Source: Caulobacteraceae bacterium (lineage in GTDB: Bacteria; Pseudomonadota; Alphaproteobacteria; Caulobacterales; Caulobacteraceae). Taken from it: a stretch of DNA of 64,000 bases. The stretch covers positions 22,536 to 86,535 of the forward strand of contig CANJRI010000003.1 of NCBI GenBank assembly GCA_947476555.1. The letters run 5' to 3'. Both the position numbers and the translations under genes were made by a program. The notes below the pieces were generated by a model. That model saw nothing but the letters and a program-made list of their open reading frames with translations. It had not been told where the DNA came from and did not search any database. Of this stretch, positions 17,183 through 26,588 are shown one piece after another; position 1 is the first letter of the stretch, and the number at the start of each line of letters is the position of its first letter.

Positions 17183-20100
17183 TCGGGTCCCTGATCGATG
17201 GCGCGATCCAGAGGCGCAAGGTCGTCCTCGGCGTCGCCCTGATCGCCACCCTGTTCGGCTTCTTCGCCTATCTGGCGGTCCCCCGGGAGGCCGAGCCCAG
17301 CATCGACGTGCCCTTCATCGCCGTGACCGTCCCCTACCCCGGCGTCAGCCCGGAGGACGCCGAGCGGCTGCTGGTCAAGCCGCTTGAGTTGGAATTGCAG
17401 AACATCGAGGGGGTCAAGCTGATGACCTCGGTGGCGCGCCAGAACATGGCCGCCGTCAGCCTGGAGTTCGACCCCAGCTTCGACAAGGACAAGGCCCTGG
17501 CCGACGTCCGCGCCCAGGTGGACCTGGCCCGCGGCCGCTTCCCGCCCGACGCGGAGGAGCCGCTGATCCAGGAAGCCAATATCGCCGAGGAGCCGGTGAT
17601 CGGCGTCGAGATCTCCGGCCAGGCCCCGGAGCGCGAACTCAACGCCGTGGTCCGCTCGCTCCGCGACCGCCTGGAGAACCTCCCTGGCGTGTTGGAAGTG
17701 CAGCTGAACGGCGTCCGCGACGAGGTGCTCGAGGTCACCATCGATCCGCTGCGGATGGAGGCCTACAACGTCACCACCGGCGAACTCGCCCAGGTGATCG
17801 GCCGCAACAACCAGCTGGTGCCGGCCGGCGCCCTGCGTTCCGGCACGGGGCAGTTCGCGGTGAAGGTTCCCGGCGTGGTGGAGCGCCCGCAGGACATCCT
17901 CTCCCTGCCGATCAAGAAGAACGGCGACCGGCTGGTCACCGTCGGCGACATCGGCGACGTGCGCCGCACCTTCAAGGAGCCCAGCTACATCACCCGCTTC
18001 AACGGCGAGCCGGTCCTGTCCCTGGCGGTCTCCAAGCGTGGCGGCGCCAACATCCTGGAGACCGCGGCCCAGGTCCGTCAGACGGTGGCGCAGGAGCAGA
18101 AGCGCTGGCCGCCCGGCATCAAGGCCGCCTTCACCTTCGACGAGTCCGAGGGCATCGGCCGCCGGATGAGCGTCCTGGAGAGCGGCCTCTTGATGGCCAG
18201 CCTCCTGGTGATGATGATCGTCGTCCTGTCGCTGGGCATCCGCCAGGGCCTGATCGTCGGAGTGGCGATCCCGGTCTGCTTCATGCTGACCTTCCTGATG
18301 CTCTACGCCTTCGGCGTGACCCTCAACATGATGGTCATGTTCGGTCTCGTCCTGGCGGTGGGCATCCTGGTGGACGGCGGCATCGTGGTGGTCGAGTACG
18401 CCGACCGGAAGATGGCCGAGGGCCTTCCCCGCGAAGCCGCCTTCGCCGCCGCCGGAAAACGCATGTTCTGGCCGGTGGTGAACGGCACCCTGACCACCCT
18501 CTGCGCCTTCCTGCCGTTCCTGTTCTGGAACTCGATCCCCGGCAAGTTCATGAGCTACCTGCCGCTCACCCTGTTCTTCGTGCTGGGCGCCTCGATCTTC
18601 GTGGCCCTGCTATTCACGCCCGCCCTGGGCTCGGTGTTCGGGCGCGCCACCGCCGTTGACGCCGCCCACCTGGCGGAGATCGAGAAATCCGAACACGGCG
18701 ATCCGACCCAGATGACCGGATTCATGGGCCGGTATGCGCGCACGCTCGCCTGGCTCGGGGATCACCCGACCCGAACCATGGGCGTCGCCTTCGCGGTCGT
18801 CATCGGGATCATCGTCCTGTTCGCGGCGACCCCGCGCGAGACCGAGTTCGCCGTGCGGGAGGACCCGGAATCGGTGGCGATCTTTGTGAAGGGGCGCGGC
18901 AATCTCTCCCCTGAGGCGCACTACGGACTGGTCAGCCAGGTGGCCAGCCGGCTGCAGGGGATGAAGGGCGTGGAGTCGCTCTACCTGCGGGCCGGCGCCT
19001 TCAGCCCCGGCGGCGGACCGAACGCGGCGCCCAACGACACCATCGGCCGGCTGCAGGTGGATTTCGTCTCCTACGAGGAACGCCGCCGCCTGGGCCTGGA
19101 GGGCCGGGACATCGAGGCGGATATCCGTCGCCGCGTGGCCAACGTGCCCGGCTTGCAGGTCGAGGTGCGTCCGCCCCAGGCCGGCCCGCCGGTCGGCAAG
19201 GACGTGCAGGTCGAGCTGCTGAGCACCGACCCGGCCGCGCTGGGCAGAGCCGCCGACCTGGTCAAGGCCAAGCTCGCCGCCGACCGCGACATCATCGAGC
19301 TGGAGGACAACCGCACCTCCCCGGGCATCGAATGGAACCTGGTGGTCGACCGTGAGGCGGCCGGCCGTTACGGCGTCGACGTGGTCTCGGTGGGCCAGGC
19401 GATCCAGTTCGTCACCGGCGGGGTGCTGATGGGCCGTTTCCGCCCCGACGACACCGACGAGGAACTGGACATCCGGGTGCGCTTCCCCCTCGAGGCGCGC
19501 AACACCCAGGCCTTCGAGCAGCTGAAGATCTCCACCCCCCAGGGGCCGGTCCCGGCCAGCTACTTCATCAAGCAGGTCCCCGGCCAACAGGTGACCACCA
19601 TCCTGCGCCGCGATTCCCAGCGGCTGGTGGTGGTGCAGGCCAACACCGTCGAGGGCGTGGCCGCTAACCGCAAGATCGCCGAGTTGCGGCCCTGGCTGGA
19701 GAGCGCGCCCCTCGACCCTTCCGTGACCTGGAAGTTCACCGGCGCCGACGAGGAAGGCCAGAAGGCGGCCGCCTTCTTCATGATCGCCATGGCCATTTCG
19801 CTGTTCCTGATGGGCGTGATCCTGCTCTGGCAGTTCAACAGCTTCTATGGGGTAGCGGTGACGCTCTCGGCCGTGCTGCTGTCCACGGCCGGCGTCCTGC
19901 TGGGCGTGCAGGTCAACCTGTTCGGCGCCTTCGAATATCTCAGCGTCATCTTCCTCGGCACCGGCGTGGTCGCCCTGGCCGGCGTCGTCGTCGGCCACAA
20001 CATCGTGCTGGTGGACACCTTCTACCGCCTGCTGCGCGACGGCATGGACCGCCAGGACGCGGCCGTGCGCGCCGCCACCCAGCGGTTCCGGCCGGTTATG

Positions 20101-20382
20101 CTCACCACCCTGGTGACGGTGGTGGGCCTGCTGCCCCTGATGCTGCAGATCCACCCCAACTTCCGCACCGGCCACCTGGAGTTTAAGGCGCCGGGCTCCG
20201 ACTGGTGGGTTCAGCTTTCCGCCGCCGTGGTCTGGGGCCTGTCCTTCGCCACCTTGCTGACCCTGCTGGTGACCCCGGTGATGCTAGCCGCGCCCGCGGT
20301 TTACCGACGCCGCCTCAACAAACGGTTCGGCCGCAAGCCCCAACACACTGACCTGGAAAGCTTTCCCCGCGCCGCGGAATAG
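17179..20382 (+). CDS. RND efflux pump inner-membrane transporter (AcrB/HAE family)
   Basis: 1067 residues with the RND layout: TM1 near 15-35 (KVVLGVALIATLFGFFAYLA), a large periplasmic loop, TM2-6 at about 335-490, a second periplasmic loop and TM8-12 in the last 200 residues. Segments such as VPYPGVSPEDAERLLVKPLE, FGLVLAVGILVDGGIVVVEY (with the TM4 acidic residue pair replaced by a single D) and VVLVQANT-like elements fit the proton-driven drug or solvent pumps. Its start overlaps the adaptor stop. It ends exactly where the convergent ABC exporter gene ends: the two stop codons abut at 20382/20383. The substrate is unknown. Confidence 0.92.
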   Translation: MIGSLIDGAIQRRKVVLGVALIATLFGFFAYLAVPREAEPSIDVPFIAVTVPYPGVSPEDAERLLVKPLELELQNIEGVKLMTSVARQNMAAVSLEFDPSFDKDKALADVRAQVDLARGRFPPDAEEPLIQEANIAEEPVIGVEISGQAPERELNAVVRSLRDRLENLPGVLEVQLNGVRDEVLEVTIDPLRMEAYNVTTGELAQVIGRNNQLVPAGALRSGTGQFAVKVPGVVERPQDILSLPIKKNGDRLVTVGDIGDVRRTFKEPSYITRFNGEPVLSLAVSKRGGANILETAAQVRQTVAQEQKRWPPGIKAAFTFDESEGIGRRMSVLESGLLMASLLVMMIVVLSLGIRQGLIVGVAIPVCFMLTFLMLYAFGVTLNMMVMFGLVLAVGILVDGGIVVVEYADRKMAEGLPREAAFAAAGKRMFWPVVNGTLTTLCAFLPFLFWNSIPGKFMSYLPLTLFFVLGASIFVALLFTPALGSVFGRATAVDAAHLAEIEKSEHGDPTQMTGFMGRYARTLAWLGDHPTRTMGVAFAVVIGIIVLFAATPRETEFAVREDPESVAIFVKGRGNLSPEAHYGLVSQVASRLQGMKGVESLYLRAGAFSPGGGPNAAPNDTIGRLQVDFVSYEERRRLGLEGRDIEADIRRRVANVPGLQVEVRPPQAGPPVGKDVQVELLSTDPAALGRAADLVKAKLAADRDIIELEDNRTSPGIEWNLVVDREAAGRYGVDVVSVGQAIQFVTGGVLMGRFRPDDTDEELDIRVRFPLEARNTQAFEQLKISTPQGPVPASYFIKQVPGQQVTTILRRDSQRLVVVQANTVEGVAANRKIAELRPWLESAPLDPSVTWKFTGADEEGQKAAAFFMIAMAISLFLMGVILLWQFNSFYGVAVTLSAVLLSTAGVLLGVQVNLFGAFEYLSVIFLGTGVVALAGVVVGHNIVLVDTFYRLLRDGMDRQDAAVRAATQRFRPVMLTTLVTVVGLLPLMLQIHPNFRTGHLEFKAPGSDWWVQLSAAVVWGLSFATLLTLLVTPVMLAAPAVYRRRLNKRFGRKPQHTDLESFPRAAE

Positions 20383-22224
20383 CTAGGCCTGGCGCGTCTG
20401 GCGCCGCCACAGGGCCGCGTACTCCCCACCCTTGGCCAACAGCGCCTCGTGGGTCCCGCACTCGACGATGCGGCCGCGCCGCAGCACCACGATCTGGTCG
20501 GCGTCGACGATGGTGGAGAGCCGGTGCGCCACCACCAGGGTGGTGCGGCCGGCCCGGACCTTGCGCAGGGTGGCCTGGATCGCCGCCTCGGTGGGGCCAT
20601 CCAGGGCGCTCGTCGCCTCATCGAGGATCAGCAGGCGCGGACCGGCCAGCAGCGCCCGGGCGATCCCCACCCGCTGCCGCTCGCCGCCGGAAAGCTTCAG
20701 CCCCCGCTCGCCCACCCGCGTGGCCATGCCGTCCGGCAGGCTGTCGATGAACGGCCCGAGCTCGGCGGCGTCGGCGGCGGCGCGCACTTCCTCGGGCGTG
20801 GCGTCCGGACGGGCGAAGGCGATGTTGGTCTGCAGGGTGTCGTTGAACAGCGCCACGTCCTGCGGCACCAGGGCCACGGCCCGACGCAGGTCGGCCTGCT
20901 TCACCTGGCGCATGTCGAGACCGTCGATGGTCACCCGCCCGTCCTGCGGATCGATCAGCCGCATGGCCAGCCGCACCGCCGTGGTCTTGCCGGCGCCCGA
21001 CGGACCCACCAGGGCGGTGGTGGTCCCTGGCCGTGCCCGGAAACTCACGCCCAGCAGGCCGATCGACCGCGCGTCGTGCCGGAAGGTCACCTCCTCGAAG
21101 GCGATCTCGGCCCCTGCCCCGCCTGCCGGCGGCAGGGTGACAGCGTCCGGCGCGTCGACGATGTCGGGCGCGGTGGCGCGCAGGGCCACCATCTGCTCCA
21201 TGTCGATGAAGGCCTGGCGGATTTCCCGGTAATTGAACCCCAGGATCGCCAGCGGGGCGTAGATCGAGGTCAACAACAGGACCGCCATGGTGACGTCGCC
21301 GATCCGCATCCGGCCGGCCAGCACCTCGTAGCCGGCCATCACCGTCATCGCCGCCAGGGCGAGGCTGAGGATCACCGCCTGGACGGCGTTCAGCAGGTTC
21401 AGCGAGGTGGTGGCGGTGACGTTGGCCCGCACCAGGTCGCCCATGGCCGCGCCGTACTGTCCGACCGTTCGGGTCTCGTGCCCGAAGGTCTTCACCGTCT
21501 CGTAGTTGATCAATGCGTCGACCGCGACGCCCGCCGAGCGGCTGTCGGCCTCGTTCAGCGCCCGGCGGTGGGCCAGCCGCCAGTCGGTGATCTTGAACGT
21601 CACCACGACGTAAAGAACGACGCTCACCAGGGCGACCGCCGCGAACCGCCAGTCGAGGCGGATGGCCAGCACCGCCATCGCCAGCACCAGCTCCACCGCC
21701 GTGGGGCCGAGGTTGAAGACCACGCTGCGCATCAGGAAATCGGTGGCCCGCGAGCCCCGGTCGATGACCCTCGACAGCGAGCCGGTTTGTTTGGACTGAT
21801 GGAAATCCATGGAAAGCGACAGGGCATGGCCAAAGGTCTCGGTCGCCGCCTTGGCCACCGTGTGCTGCGAGACCACCGTGAAGATCGCGTCCCGGGCATA
21901 GGGGGCGCAGGAGGCGATCATCCGCAGGCCGGCAAAGGCCAGGGCAAGCGTCAGAAAACCGGCGCCAAGCTGCGCCGCTCCGTCGGGAACGAGGCGGTTG
22001 ATGGCGTCCCCCAGGGCCACCGGCGCGGCCACGCTGGCCAACTTGCCGACAACCACCAGCACAAGCGCCGCGCCGATCCGCCAGGCCAAGCCCGGCGCGC
22101 CGGAGCGCAGCACCAACTGGCCGAGGTCCGCCATCGCCTGGCCGAACCGGAATTTCCCCTCGGCGGCGGACTCGGCGCCGCCCCGTTCATGCATGCGCCC
22201 GCGCGCCATGTGGGCGTGGGTCAT
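20383..22224 (-). CDS. Atm1/HMT1-type ABC exporter (fused TMD-NBD)
   Basis: A half-transporter of 613 residues that would work as a homodimer. The membrane domain spans about 50-330 with six predicted helices, and the NYETVKTFGHE motif is typical of the Atm1 family, which exports glutathione-linked sulfur or heavy-metal compounds. The nucleotide-binding domain has Walker A GPSGAGKTT, Q-loop LVPQDVALFNDT, signature LSGGERQRVGIARAL, Walker B LLILDEATSALD and H-loop VVAHRLSTI. In-frame ATGs at codons 6 and 11 make the exact start uncertain. It converges with the RND pump with no spacing and is divergent from the LOG gene. Confidence 0.88.
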   Translation of the reverse strand: MTHAHMARGRMHERGGAESAAEGKFRFGQAMADLGQLVLRSGAPGLAWRIGAALVLVVVGKLASVAAPVALGDAINRLVPDGAAQLGAGFLTLALAFAGLRMIASCAPYARDAIFTVVSQHTVAKAATETFGHALSLSMDFHQSKQTGSLSRVIDRGSRATDFLMRSVVFNLGPTAVELVLAMAVLAIRLDWRFAAVALVSVVLYVVVTFKITDWRLAHRRALNEADSRSAGVAVDALINYETVKTFGHETRTVGQYGAAMGDLVRANVTATTSLNLLNAVQAVILSLALAAMTVMAGYEVLAGRMRIGDVTMAVLLLTSIYAPLAILGFNYREIRQAFIDMEQMVALRATAPDIVDAPDAVTLPPAGGAGAEIAFEEVTFRHDARSIGLLGVSFRARPGTTTALVGPSGAGKTTAVRLAMRLIDPQDGRVTIDGLDMRQVKQADLRRAVALVPQDVALFNDTLQTNIAFARPDATPEEVRAAADAAELGPFIDSLPDGMATRVGERGLKLSGGERQRVGIARALLAGPRLLILDEATSALDGPTEAAIQATLRKVRAGRTTLVVAHRLSTIVDADQIVVLRRGRIVECGTHEALLAKGGEYAALWRRQTRQA

Positions 22225-22348
22225 GGCGACGGGGATACGGACATTGGGAACACGCTTGCTTGAATCGACTTAACCCTGACCATAGCTAGTTGGGCTTTCG
22301 CCGGGCGCTGGCAAGCGCCCACCTCGAAGTTTCCCGGAGCCAGCGCCA

Positions 22349-22945
22349 ATGGGGCCTGAGACCCGCCTGAAATCCGCCTGCGTCTTCTGCGGCTCGTCCG
22401 ACGCCGCCGATCCGGCCTTCATCGTCGCGGCCGGCGACCTCGGCCGCGCCCTCGCGGCCGCCCGGATCAAGCTGGTCTACGGCGGCGGCGGCGTGGGCCT
22501 GATGGGCGCCACCGCCCGCGCGGCCGACGCGGCCGGCGGCGAGGTGCTGGGCATCATTCCGACCTTCCTGGTGGGTCGCGAACGGGCGCTGGAAAGCGTC
22601 GAGCATGTGGTCGTCAACTCCATGCACGAACGAAAGATGATGATGTTCGAGAAGTCGGACGGCTTCGTCATCCTGCCGGGCGGCGTGGGCACCCTGGAGG
22701 AGGTCGTGGAGCTCTTGTCCTGGCGCCGCCTCGACCTGCACGCCAAGCCGGTGGTCTTCTACAACCCGCGGAATTTCTGGAAGACCCTGTTCGACCTCTT
22801 CCAGCACACCGTCGACGAGAATCTGACGCCGCCCAGCTTCATGGACGCCTGGACCGTGGTCGACCGCATCGAGGATGTGGTCCCGGCCCTGCTCGGCGAA
22901 CCGACCGACAACCAGTCGGAGGTCAGGGTCCTCAAGCGCAGCTAA
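22349..22945 (+). CDS. LOG-family (TIGR00730) nucleotide 5'-monophosphate phosphoribohydrolase
   Basis: The 198-residue Rossmann-like protein has the family motifs PGGVGTLEE (about 111) and an RKMMMFEKSDGFVILPGG segment preceding it, plus the N-terminal VFCGSS element and VYGGGGVGLMG. Members remove ribose-5-phosphate from nucleoside monophosphates, including cytokinin precursors in plants and pathogens. In bacteria the role is often nucleotide salvage. It is transcribed divergently from the ABC exporter. A 7-bp hairpin at 22304-22321 precedes it without a T run. Confidence 0.85.
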   Translation: MGPETRLKSACVFCGSSDAADPAFIVAAGDLGRALAAARIKLVYGGGGVGLMGATARAADAAGGEVLGIIPTFLVGRERALESVEHVVVNSMHERKMMMFEKSDGFVILPGGVGTLEEVVELLSWRRLDLHAKPVVFYNPRNFWKTLFDLFQHTVDENLTPPSFMDAWTVVDRIEDVVPALLGEPTDNQSEVRVLKRS

Positions 22946-23004
22946 GCTTGCCCTTGCATCAAAATGCAGTTGTCGAACGCCGCGTCACAGGGGATCATAG
23001 AGCA

Positions 23005-23334
23005 ATGACGGCGCTCATCAGCCTCATCGCCGCCCTGGCGGTCCAAGCCGCTCCAGCTACGGGCCAATGTAGCTTTGCCTACACTCAGGCGTTCCGGGCC
23101 CGCACCATCGAGCCGGAGCTGACCGACTACTACCCCGACATATTTCAGTGGAACGCGGCCGAACCGATCATAAGGATTCGGGGATCGAGCGTGGAGCTCG
23201 TGTTCCTCGCGACGAACCTCGACCTCGTTGATGCACCGCAACTCCTTGTCGTGGTTGAGCAGTGCGGTGCGGGGCCGGTTCGCAGCCGGTTGCTGAGAAC
23301 CAGGCCCGCGGACCGCTTGACGACAGAGAGCTAG
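23005..23334 (+). CDS. Small exported hypothetical protein
   Basis: 109 residues beginning with a signal peptide ([18 protein letters not shown]) and two cysteines in the mature part (QCSFAY and VEQCGAG) that could form a disulfide. A longer frame extends upstream, but the internal ATG at 23005 fits the signal peptide. No ribosome site is clear and no family is recognised. It overlaps the end of nadE, on the other strand, by 4 nt. Confidence 0.5.
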   Translation: MTALISLIAALAVQAAPATGQCSFAYTQAFRARTIEPELTDYYPDIFQWNAAEPIIRIRGSSVELVFLATNLDLVDAPQLLVVVEQCGAGPVRSRLLRTRPADRLTTES

Positions 23335-25376
23335 GGAACGTTCGCCTCCAGCTCGTCCAACCACACCCGCGACGTGCCATCGGACGGCGCGCGCCAATCC
23401 CCTCTGGGCGACAGCGCGCCGCCTGAGACCACCTTTGGGCCATTCGGCATGGCCGAACGCTTGAACTGGCTGGTCTCGAAGAAGCGGTGCAGGAATTCGC
23501 CGAGCCAGCGCTTGATGGTGGGCAGGTCGTAGGCGTTGCGGGTCCCTTCCGGGAAGTTCGGCGGCCAGGCGCCTTCCGCCACGTCCCGCCAGGCGTGCCA
23601 AGCCAGGAACGCCACCTTCGACGGCGGCAGGCCGTAGCGGGTGATGTGGTAGAGGTTGAAGTCCTGCAACTCGTAGGGGCCGACCTTGGCCTCGGTGCTC
23701 TGGATGGCGCCCTCGGCGTCCGCGGGCACCAGCTCCGGCGAGATTTCGGTGCCCAGCACCGACAGCAGGGTGCGCGACGCCGGCCGGTCGAGCTGGCCGC
23801 TCTCCGCCACCCAGCGGATCAGGTGCTGGATCAGGGTCTTCGCCACCGAGCCGTTGACGTTGTAGTGGCTCATGTGGTCGCCGACGCCGTAGGTCTGCCA
23901 GCCGAGCGCGTTCTCTGAGAGGTCGCCGGTCCCCAGCACCATGCCCCCGTGCTTGTTGGCGAGCCGGAACAGGTAGTCGGTGCGCAGGCCCGCCTGCACA
24001 TTCTCGAAGGTGATGTCGTAGACCGGCTGGCCCTCGGCGTAGGGGTGGCCGATCTCCTGCAGCATCCGCCGGGCGGTCGGGCGGATGTCGATCTCCTTGC
24101 CGGTGACGCCTAGGGCCCGCATCAGGCGCCAGGCGTTGGACTTGGTCCCCCGGCTGGTGGCGAAACCCGGCATGGTGAAGCCCAGAATCTCGGACCGCGG
24201 GCGCCCCAGGGTGTCGAAGGCCTTGGCCGCCACGATCAGGGCATGGGTGGAATCCAGGCCGCCGGAAACACCGATCACCAGGGCCTTGCTCTTGGTGTGC
24301 TGCAGCCGCTTCACCAGGCCGTGGACCTGGATGTTGAAGGCCTCGTAGCAGTCCTTGTCCAACCGCGCGGGATCGTCGGGCACGAAGGGGAAGCGATCGA
24401 GCGGCCGGACCAGGCCGATGTCGTCGAACGCCGGCCGATGCTCGAACCGGACCCGGCGGTAGTCGTGCTCGGGGTCGCCCGCCGCCACCGCGCCATTGTT
24501 GAAGGTGGGCGTGCGCAACCGCTCCAGGCGCAGGCGCTGTACGTCGATGTCCGCGACCGCCATCTGGCTGTCGGCCGGAAACCGCGCCGTCTCGGCCAGC
24601 AGGCGGCCCAACTCGTGGATGCTGGCCTGTCCGTCCCAGGCAAGGTCCGTGGTGCTCTCCCCCGGACCGGCCGCGGAATAGAGGTAGGCGGCGTTGCAGC
24701 GCATGGACTGCGAGGCGCACAGGATGGCCCGCTCGTCCGACTTGCCCACCAGGACGTTGGAGGCCGAGAGGTTGCAGAGGATCAGCGCCCCGGCCAGGGC
24801 CGCGCGGGTCGAAGGGGGCTCGGGCGCCCAGAAGTCCTCGCAGATCTCGGCGGCGAAGATGAAGTCCGGCAGGTCGGCCGCTTCGAACAGGATGTCCGTC
24901 CCGAAAGGCGCTTCCTGGCCGGCGACGGTGATCTCCAGGCCCACGACCCCCGCCCCGGCGGCGAACCAGCGGTTCTCGTAATACTCCCGGTAGTTGGGCA
25001 GGAAGCTCTTGGGGACTACACCCAGGATCCGGCCCCGCGAGATCGCCACGGCGCAGTTGTACAGCCGCCCATTGCGGCGCAGCGGCGCGCCGACCAGCAG
25101 GACCGGCTTAAGGGCCGCGCTCGCCTTCGCCAGGCCAGCCAGCTCGTCCTCCACGCGCTGCAGCAGGGCGTCCTGCAGGAACAGGTCGTCGATGGCGTAG
25201 GCGCTGAGCCCGAGTTCGGGGAAGACCATCAGGTCGACGCCTTGGGCGTGACCCTCGCGAGCCATCTCCAGGGTCTCGGCGGCGTTGAACCCGGGATCGC
25301 CCACGCCGACCCGCGGGGTGCAGACAGCCGTCCGGACGAAGCCGTGGCTATGGATCGAATAGAACGCCTTGCTCAC
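23331..25376 (-). CDS. nadE: Glutamine-dependent NAD(+) synthetase
   Basis: Amidates deamido-NAD to NAD using glutamine-derived ammonia. The 681-residue, two-domain enzyme has an N-terminal nitrilase-type glutaminase (Glu in [10 protein letters not shown], Lys in [10 protein letters not shown], Cys in AAEICEDFW) and a C-terminal synthetase with the P-loop ATP-pyrophosphatase motif [12 protein letters not shown]. Length is normal for the long glutamine-dependent type found in actinobacteria and alphaproteobacteria. The start codon is GTG. The frame is closed by a TAG overlapping the stop of the small exported gene. Confidence 0.95.
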   Translation of the reverse strand: MSKAFYSIHSHGFVRTAVCTPRVGVGDPGFNAAETLEMAREGHAQGVDLMVFPELGLSAYAIDDLFLQDALLQRVEDELAGLAKASAALKPVLLVGAPLRRNGRLYNCAVAISRGRILGVVPKSFLPNYREYYENRWFAAGAGVVGLEITVAGQEAPFGTDILFEAADLPDFIFAAEICEDFWAPEPPSTRAALAGALILCNLSASNVLVGKSDERAILCASQSMRCNAAYLYSAAGPGESTTDLAWDGQASIHELGRLLAETARFPADSQMAVADIDVQRLRLERLRTPTFNNGAVAAGDPEHDYRRVRFEHRPAFDDIGLVRPLDRFPFVPDDPARLDKDCYEAFNIQVHGLVKRLQHTKSKALVIGVSGGLDSTHALIVAAKAFDTLGRPRSEILGFTMPGFATSRGTKSNAWRLMRALGVTGKEIDIRPTARRMLQEIGHPYAEGQPVYDITFENVQAGLRTDYLFRLANKHGGMVLGTGDLSENALGWQTYGVGDHMSHYNVNGSVAKTLIQHLIRWVAESGQLDRPASRTLLSVLGTEISPELVPADAEGAIQSTEAKVGPYELQDFNLYHITRYGLPPSKVAFLAWHAWRDVAEGAWPPNFPEGTRNAYDLPTIKRWLGEFLHRFFETSQFKRSAMPNGPKVVSGGALSPRGDWRAPSDGTSRVWLDELEANVP

Positions 25377-25467
25377 CGTCGGCTCCAGCCCGGAGAAATG
25401 CTCACTTTGAGCATATAGCTCCGCAAGAGCTTAGGAGCAAAGGGCGTGCGCCCCAACCGTCGAAGGA

Positions 25468-25896
25468 TCAGTCGTCGCGGTGGACGCGTTCGCGGCGCTC
25501 GTGGCGCTCCTGGGCCTCGAGGCTCAGGGTGGCGATCGGGCGGGCGTCGAGCCGGGCCACGCCGATCGGCTCACCAGTCTCTTCGCAGTAGCCGTAGGAG
25601 CCGTCCTCGATCCGCCGCAGAGCCTCGTCGATCTTGGAGATCAGCTTCCGTTGGCGGTCGCGGGTGCGAAGCTCAAGAGCCCGATCGGTTTCCGAGGTGG
25701 CCCGATCGGCCAAGTCGGGATGGTTCTCGGTCTCGTTCTGGAGATGGGACAGCGTCTCGCGAAATTCGCGGAGAATGTCTTCTTTCCACTGCAAGAGTTT
25801 TTGCTTGAAATACTCAAGCTGGCGCTCGTTCATGAACTCTTCGTCCTCGGAAGGACGATATTCAGGACTGTCAGCCAGAACTGCGGCTGTCTTCAT
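25468..25896 (-). CDS. dksA: RNA polymerase-binding transcription factor DksA
   Basis: Binds the RNA polymerase secondary channel and works with ppGpp. The protein is 142 residues. An N-terminal part is followed by the coiled coil (about 35-105, containing ELRTRDRQRKLISKIDEALRRIEDGSYGYC) with acidic tip residues in the NHPDLADRATSE loop, and the finger YCEETGEPIGVARLDARPIATLSLEAQERHER. Only one of the four zinc cysteines of E. coli DksA is present, as usual for alphaproteobacterial DksA. The start is chosen at ATG 25896 with GAGG 6 nt upstream; an upstream GTG is less likely. Confidence 0.92.
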   Translation of the reverse strand: MKTAAVLADSPEYRPSEDEEFMNERQLEYFKQKLLQWKEDILREFRETLSHLQNETENHPDLADRATSETDRALELRTRDRQRKLISKIDEALRRIEDGSYGYCEETGEPIGVARLDARPIATLSLEAQERHERRERVHRDD

Positions 25897-25988
25897 GAAA
25901 GCCTCACGCCCCTTGCCCACCTTCAGACACGCGCCGGGTGTATAGCAAATAGTTCGACGGTTTCAACGTCATCGCTGAAGTCGTGCAA

Positions 25989-26411
25989 TTACGCCGCACG
26001 CCCCATTTCCAGCTTGGCCAGTTCGACCTCGGCGCGGGTCTCGATCTCGTCGAGCAGACCCTCCAGTTTGGGGTCCTCGGTGGCCGCCCGCTCCTCACGC
26101 ACCGCCTTGCGCAGGGCCTCGAGGTCGGCGGGCCCTATCTCGCCATCCAGCAGCGCGATCTTGAGGCCTTCCAGCACGTCCAGGATACGGCCGGCGCGGC
26201 CCACGGAACGGCGGCGACGCTCGGTCGCCGAGCGCACATCCTGCAGTGCGATCAGGGCCGCGACGCCCACCACCCCGGAGGAAGCCCAGGTGGCCGCGAC
26301 CTGGCCGGGACCAGCCTCGGGGCCCGCGATCCGGAACCCCTGCCCTTCCGCTGGCCGGCTCGCCTTCGAATTGCCTGGCTGCGAGACCCCGCCCGTGCCG
26401 TTGACCTTCAT
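25989..26411 (-). CDS. fliX: Flagellar assembly regulator FliX
   Basis: FliX couples early flagellar assembly to activation of the sigma-54 regulator FlbD in Caulobacter. The 140 residues match FliX: MKVNGTGGV start, a Gly/Ala-rich N-terminal region, VVGVAALIALQDV, ERRRRSVGRAGRILDVLEGLK and a helical C terminus ending LAKLEMGRAA. Position divergent from flgI is as in Caulobacter. A partial CtrA-type site is seen upstream at 26474-26488. The N-terminal Gly/Pro-rich region is probably disordered. Confidence 0.92.
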   Translation of the reverse strand: MKVNGTGGVSQPGNSKASRPAEGQGFRIAGPEAGPGQVAATWASSGVVGVAALIALQDVRSATERRRRSVGRAGRILDVLEGLKIALLDGEIGPADLEALRKAVREERAATEDPKLEGLLDEIETRAEVELAKLEMGRAA

Positions 26412-26473
26412 GGCGATACGCCGAACCCCTCACAACTTCAGGTTCAGCATCGGGGGCCAAACTTGCAGTATGG

Positions 26474-26488
26474 TTAATAGGCGGCAAT
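26474..26488. promoter_or_regulatory. Partial CtrA-type site between fliX and flgI
   Basis: TTAA at 26474-26477, then a 7-bp spacer and CAAT: one perfect half and one weak half of TTAA-N7-TTAA. It lies about 65 bp upstream of the fliX start. CtrA control of early flagellar genes is known in Caulobacter; here it is an inference from a weak match. Confidence 0.3.
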
Positions 26489-26559
26489 TTCTGCCGGCCC
26501 GGTTTCGCGGCGCAGCTTCTCTCCATGCTGTTTTCGTTGATTTTTCTGCATCATTCAGC

Positions 26560-26576
26560 TTGGCACGGAGATCGCA
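26560..26576 (+). promoter_or_regulatory. Sigma-54 promoter for flgI
   Basis: TTGGCACGGAGATCGCA matches the -24/-12 consensus TGGCACG-N4-TTGC at all but one base (TCGC instead of TTGC), with the exact 12-bp register. The predicted start of transcription is about 26587, only 2 nt before the flgI ATG at 26589. Confidence 0.7.
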
Positions 26577-26588
26577 TGGCCGCGGGCG

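Noticed and set aside
18610-20175. 521-codon frame antisense to the RND pump
   Set aside because: The plus-strand pump is clear and the antisense product has no recognisable fold.
22304-22321. Hairpin GGGCGCT/AGCGCCC upstream of the LOG gene
   Set aside because: No T run on either strand, so it is not a supported terminator; it may be only a GC-rich palindrome.
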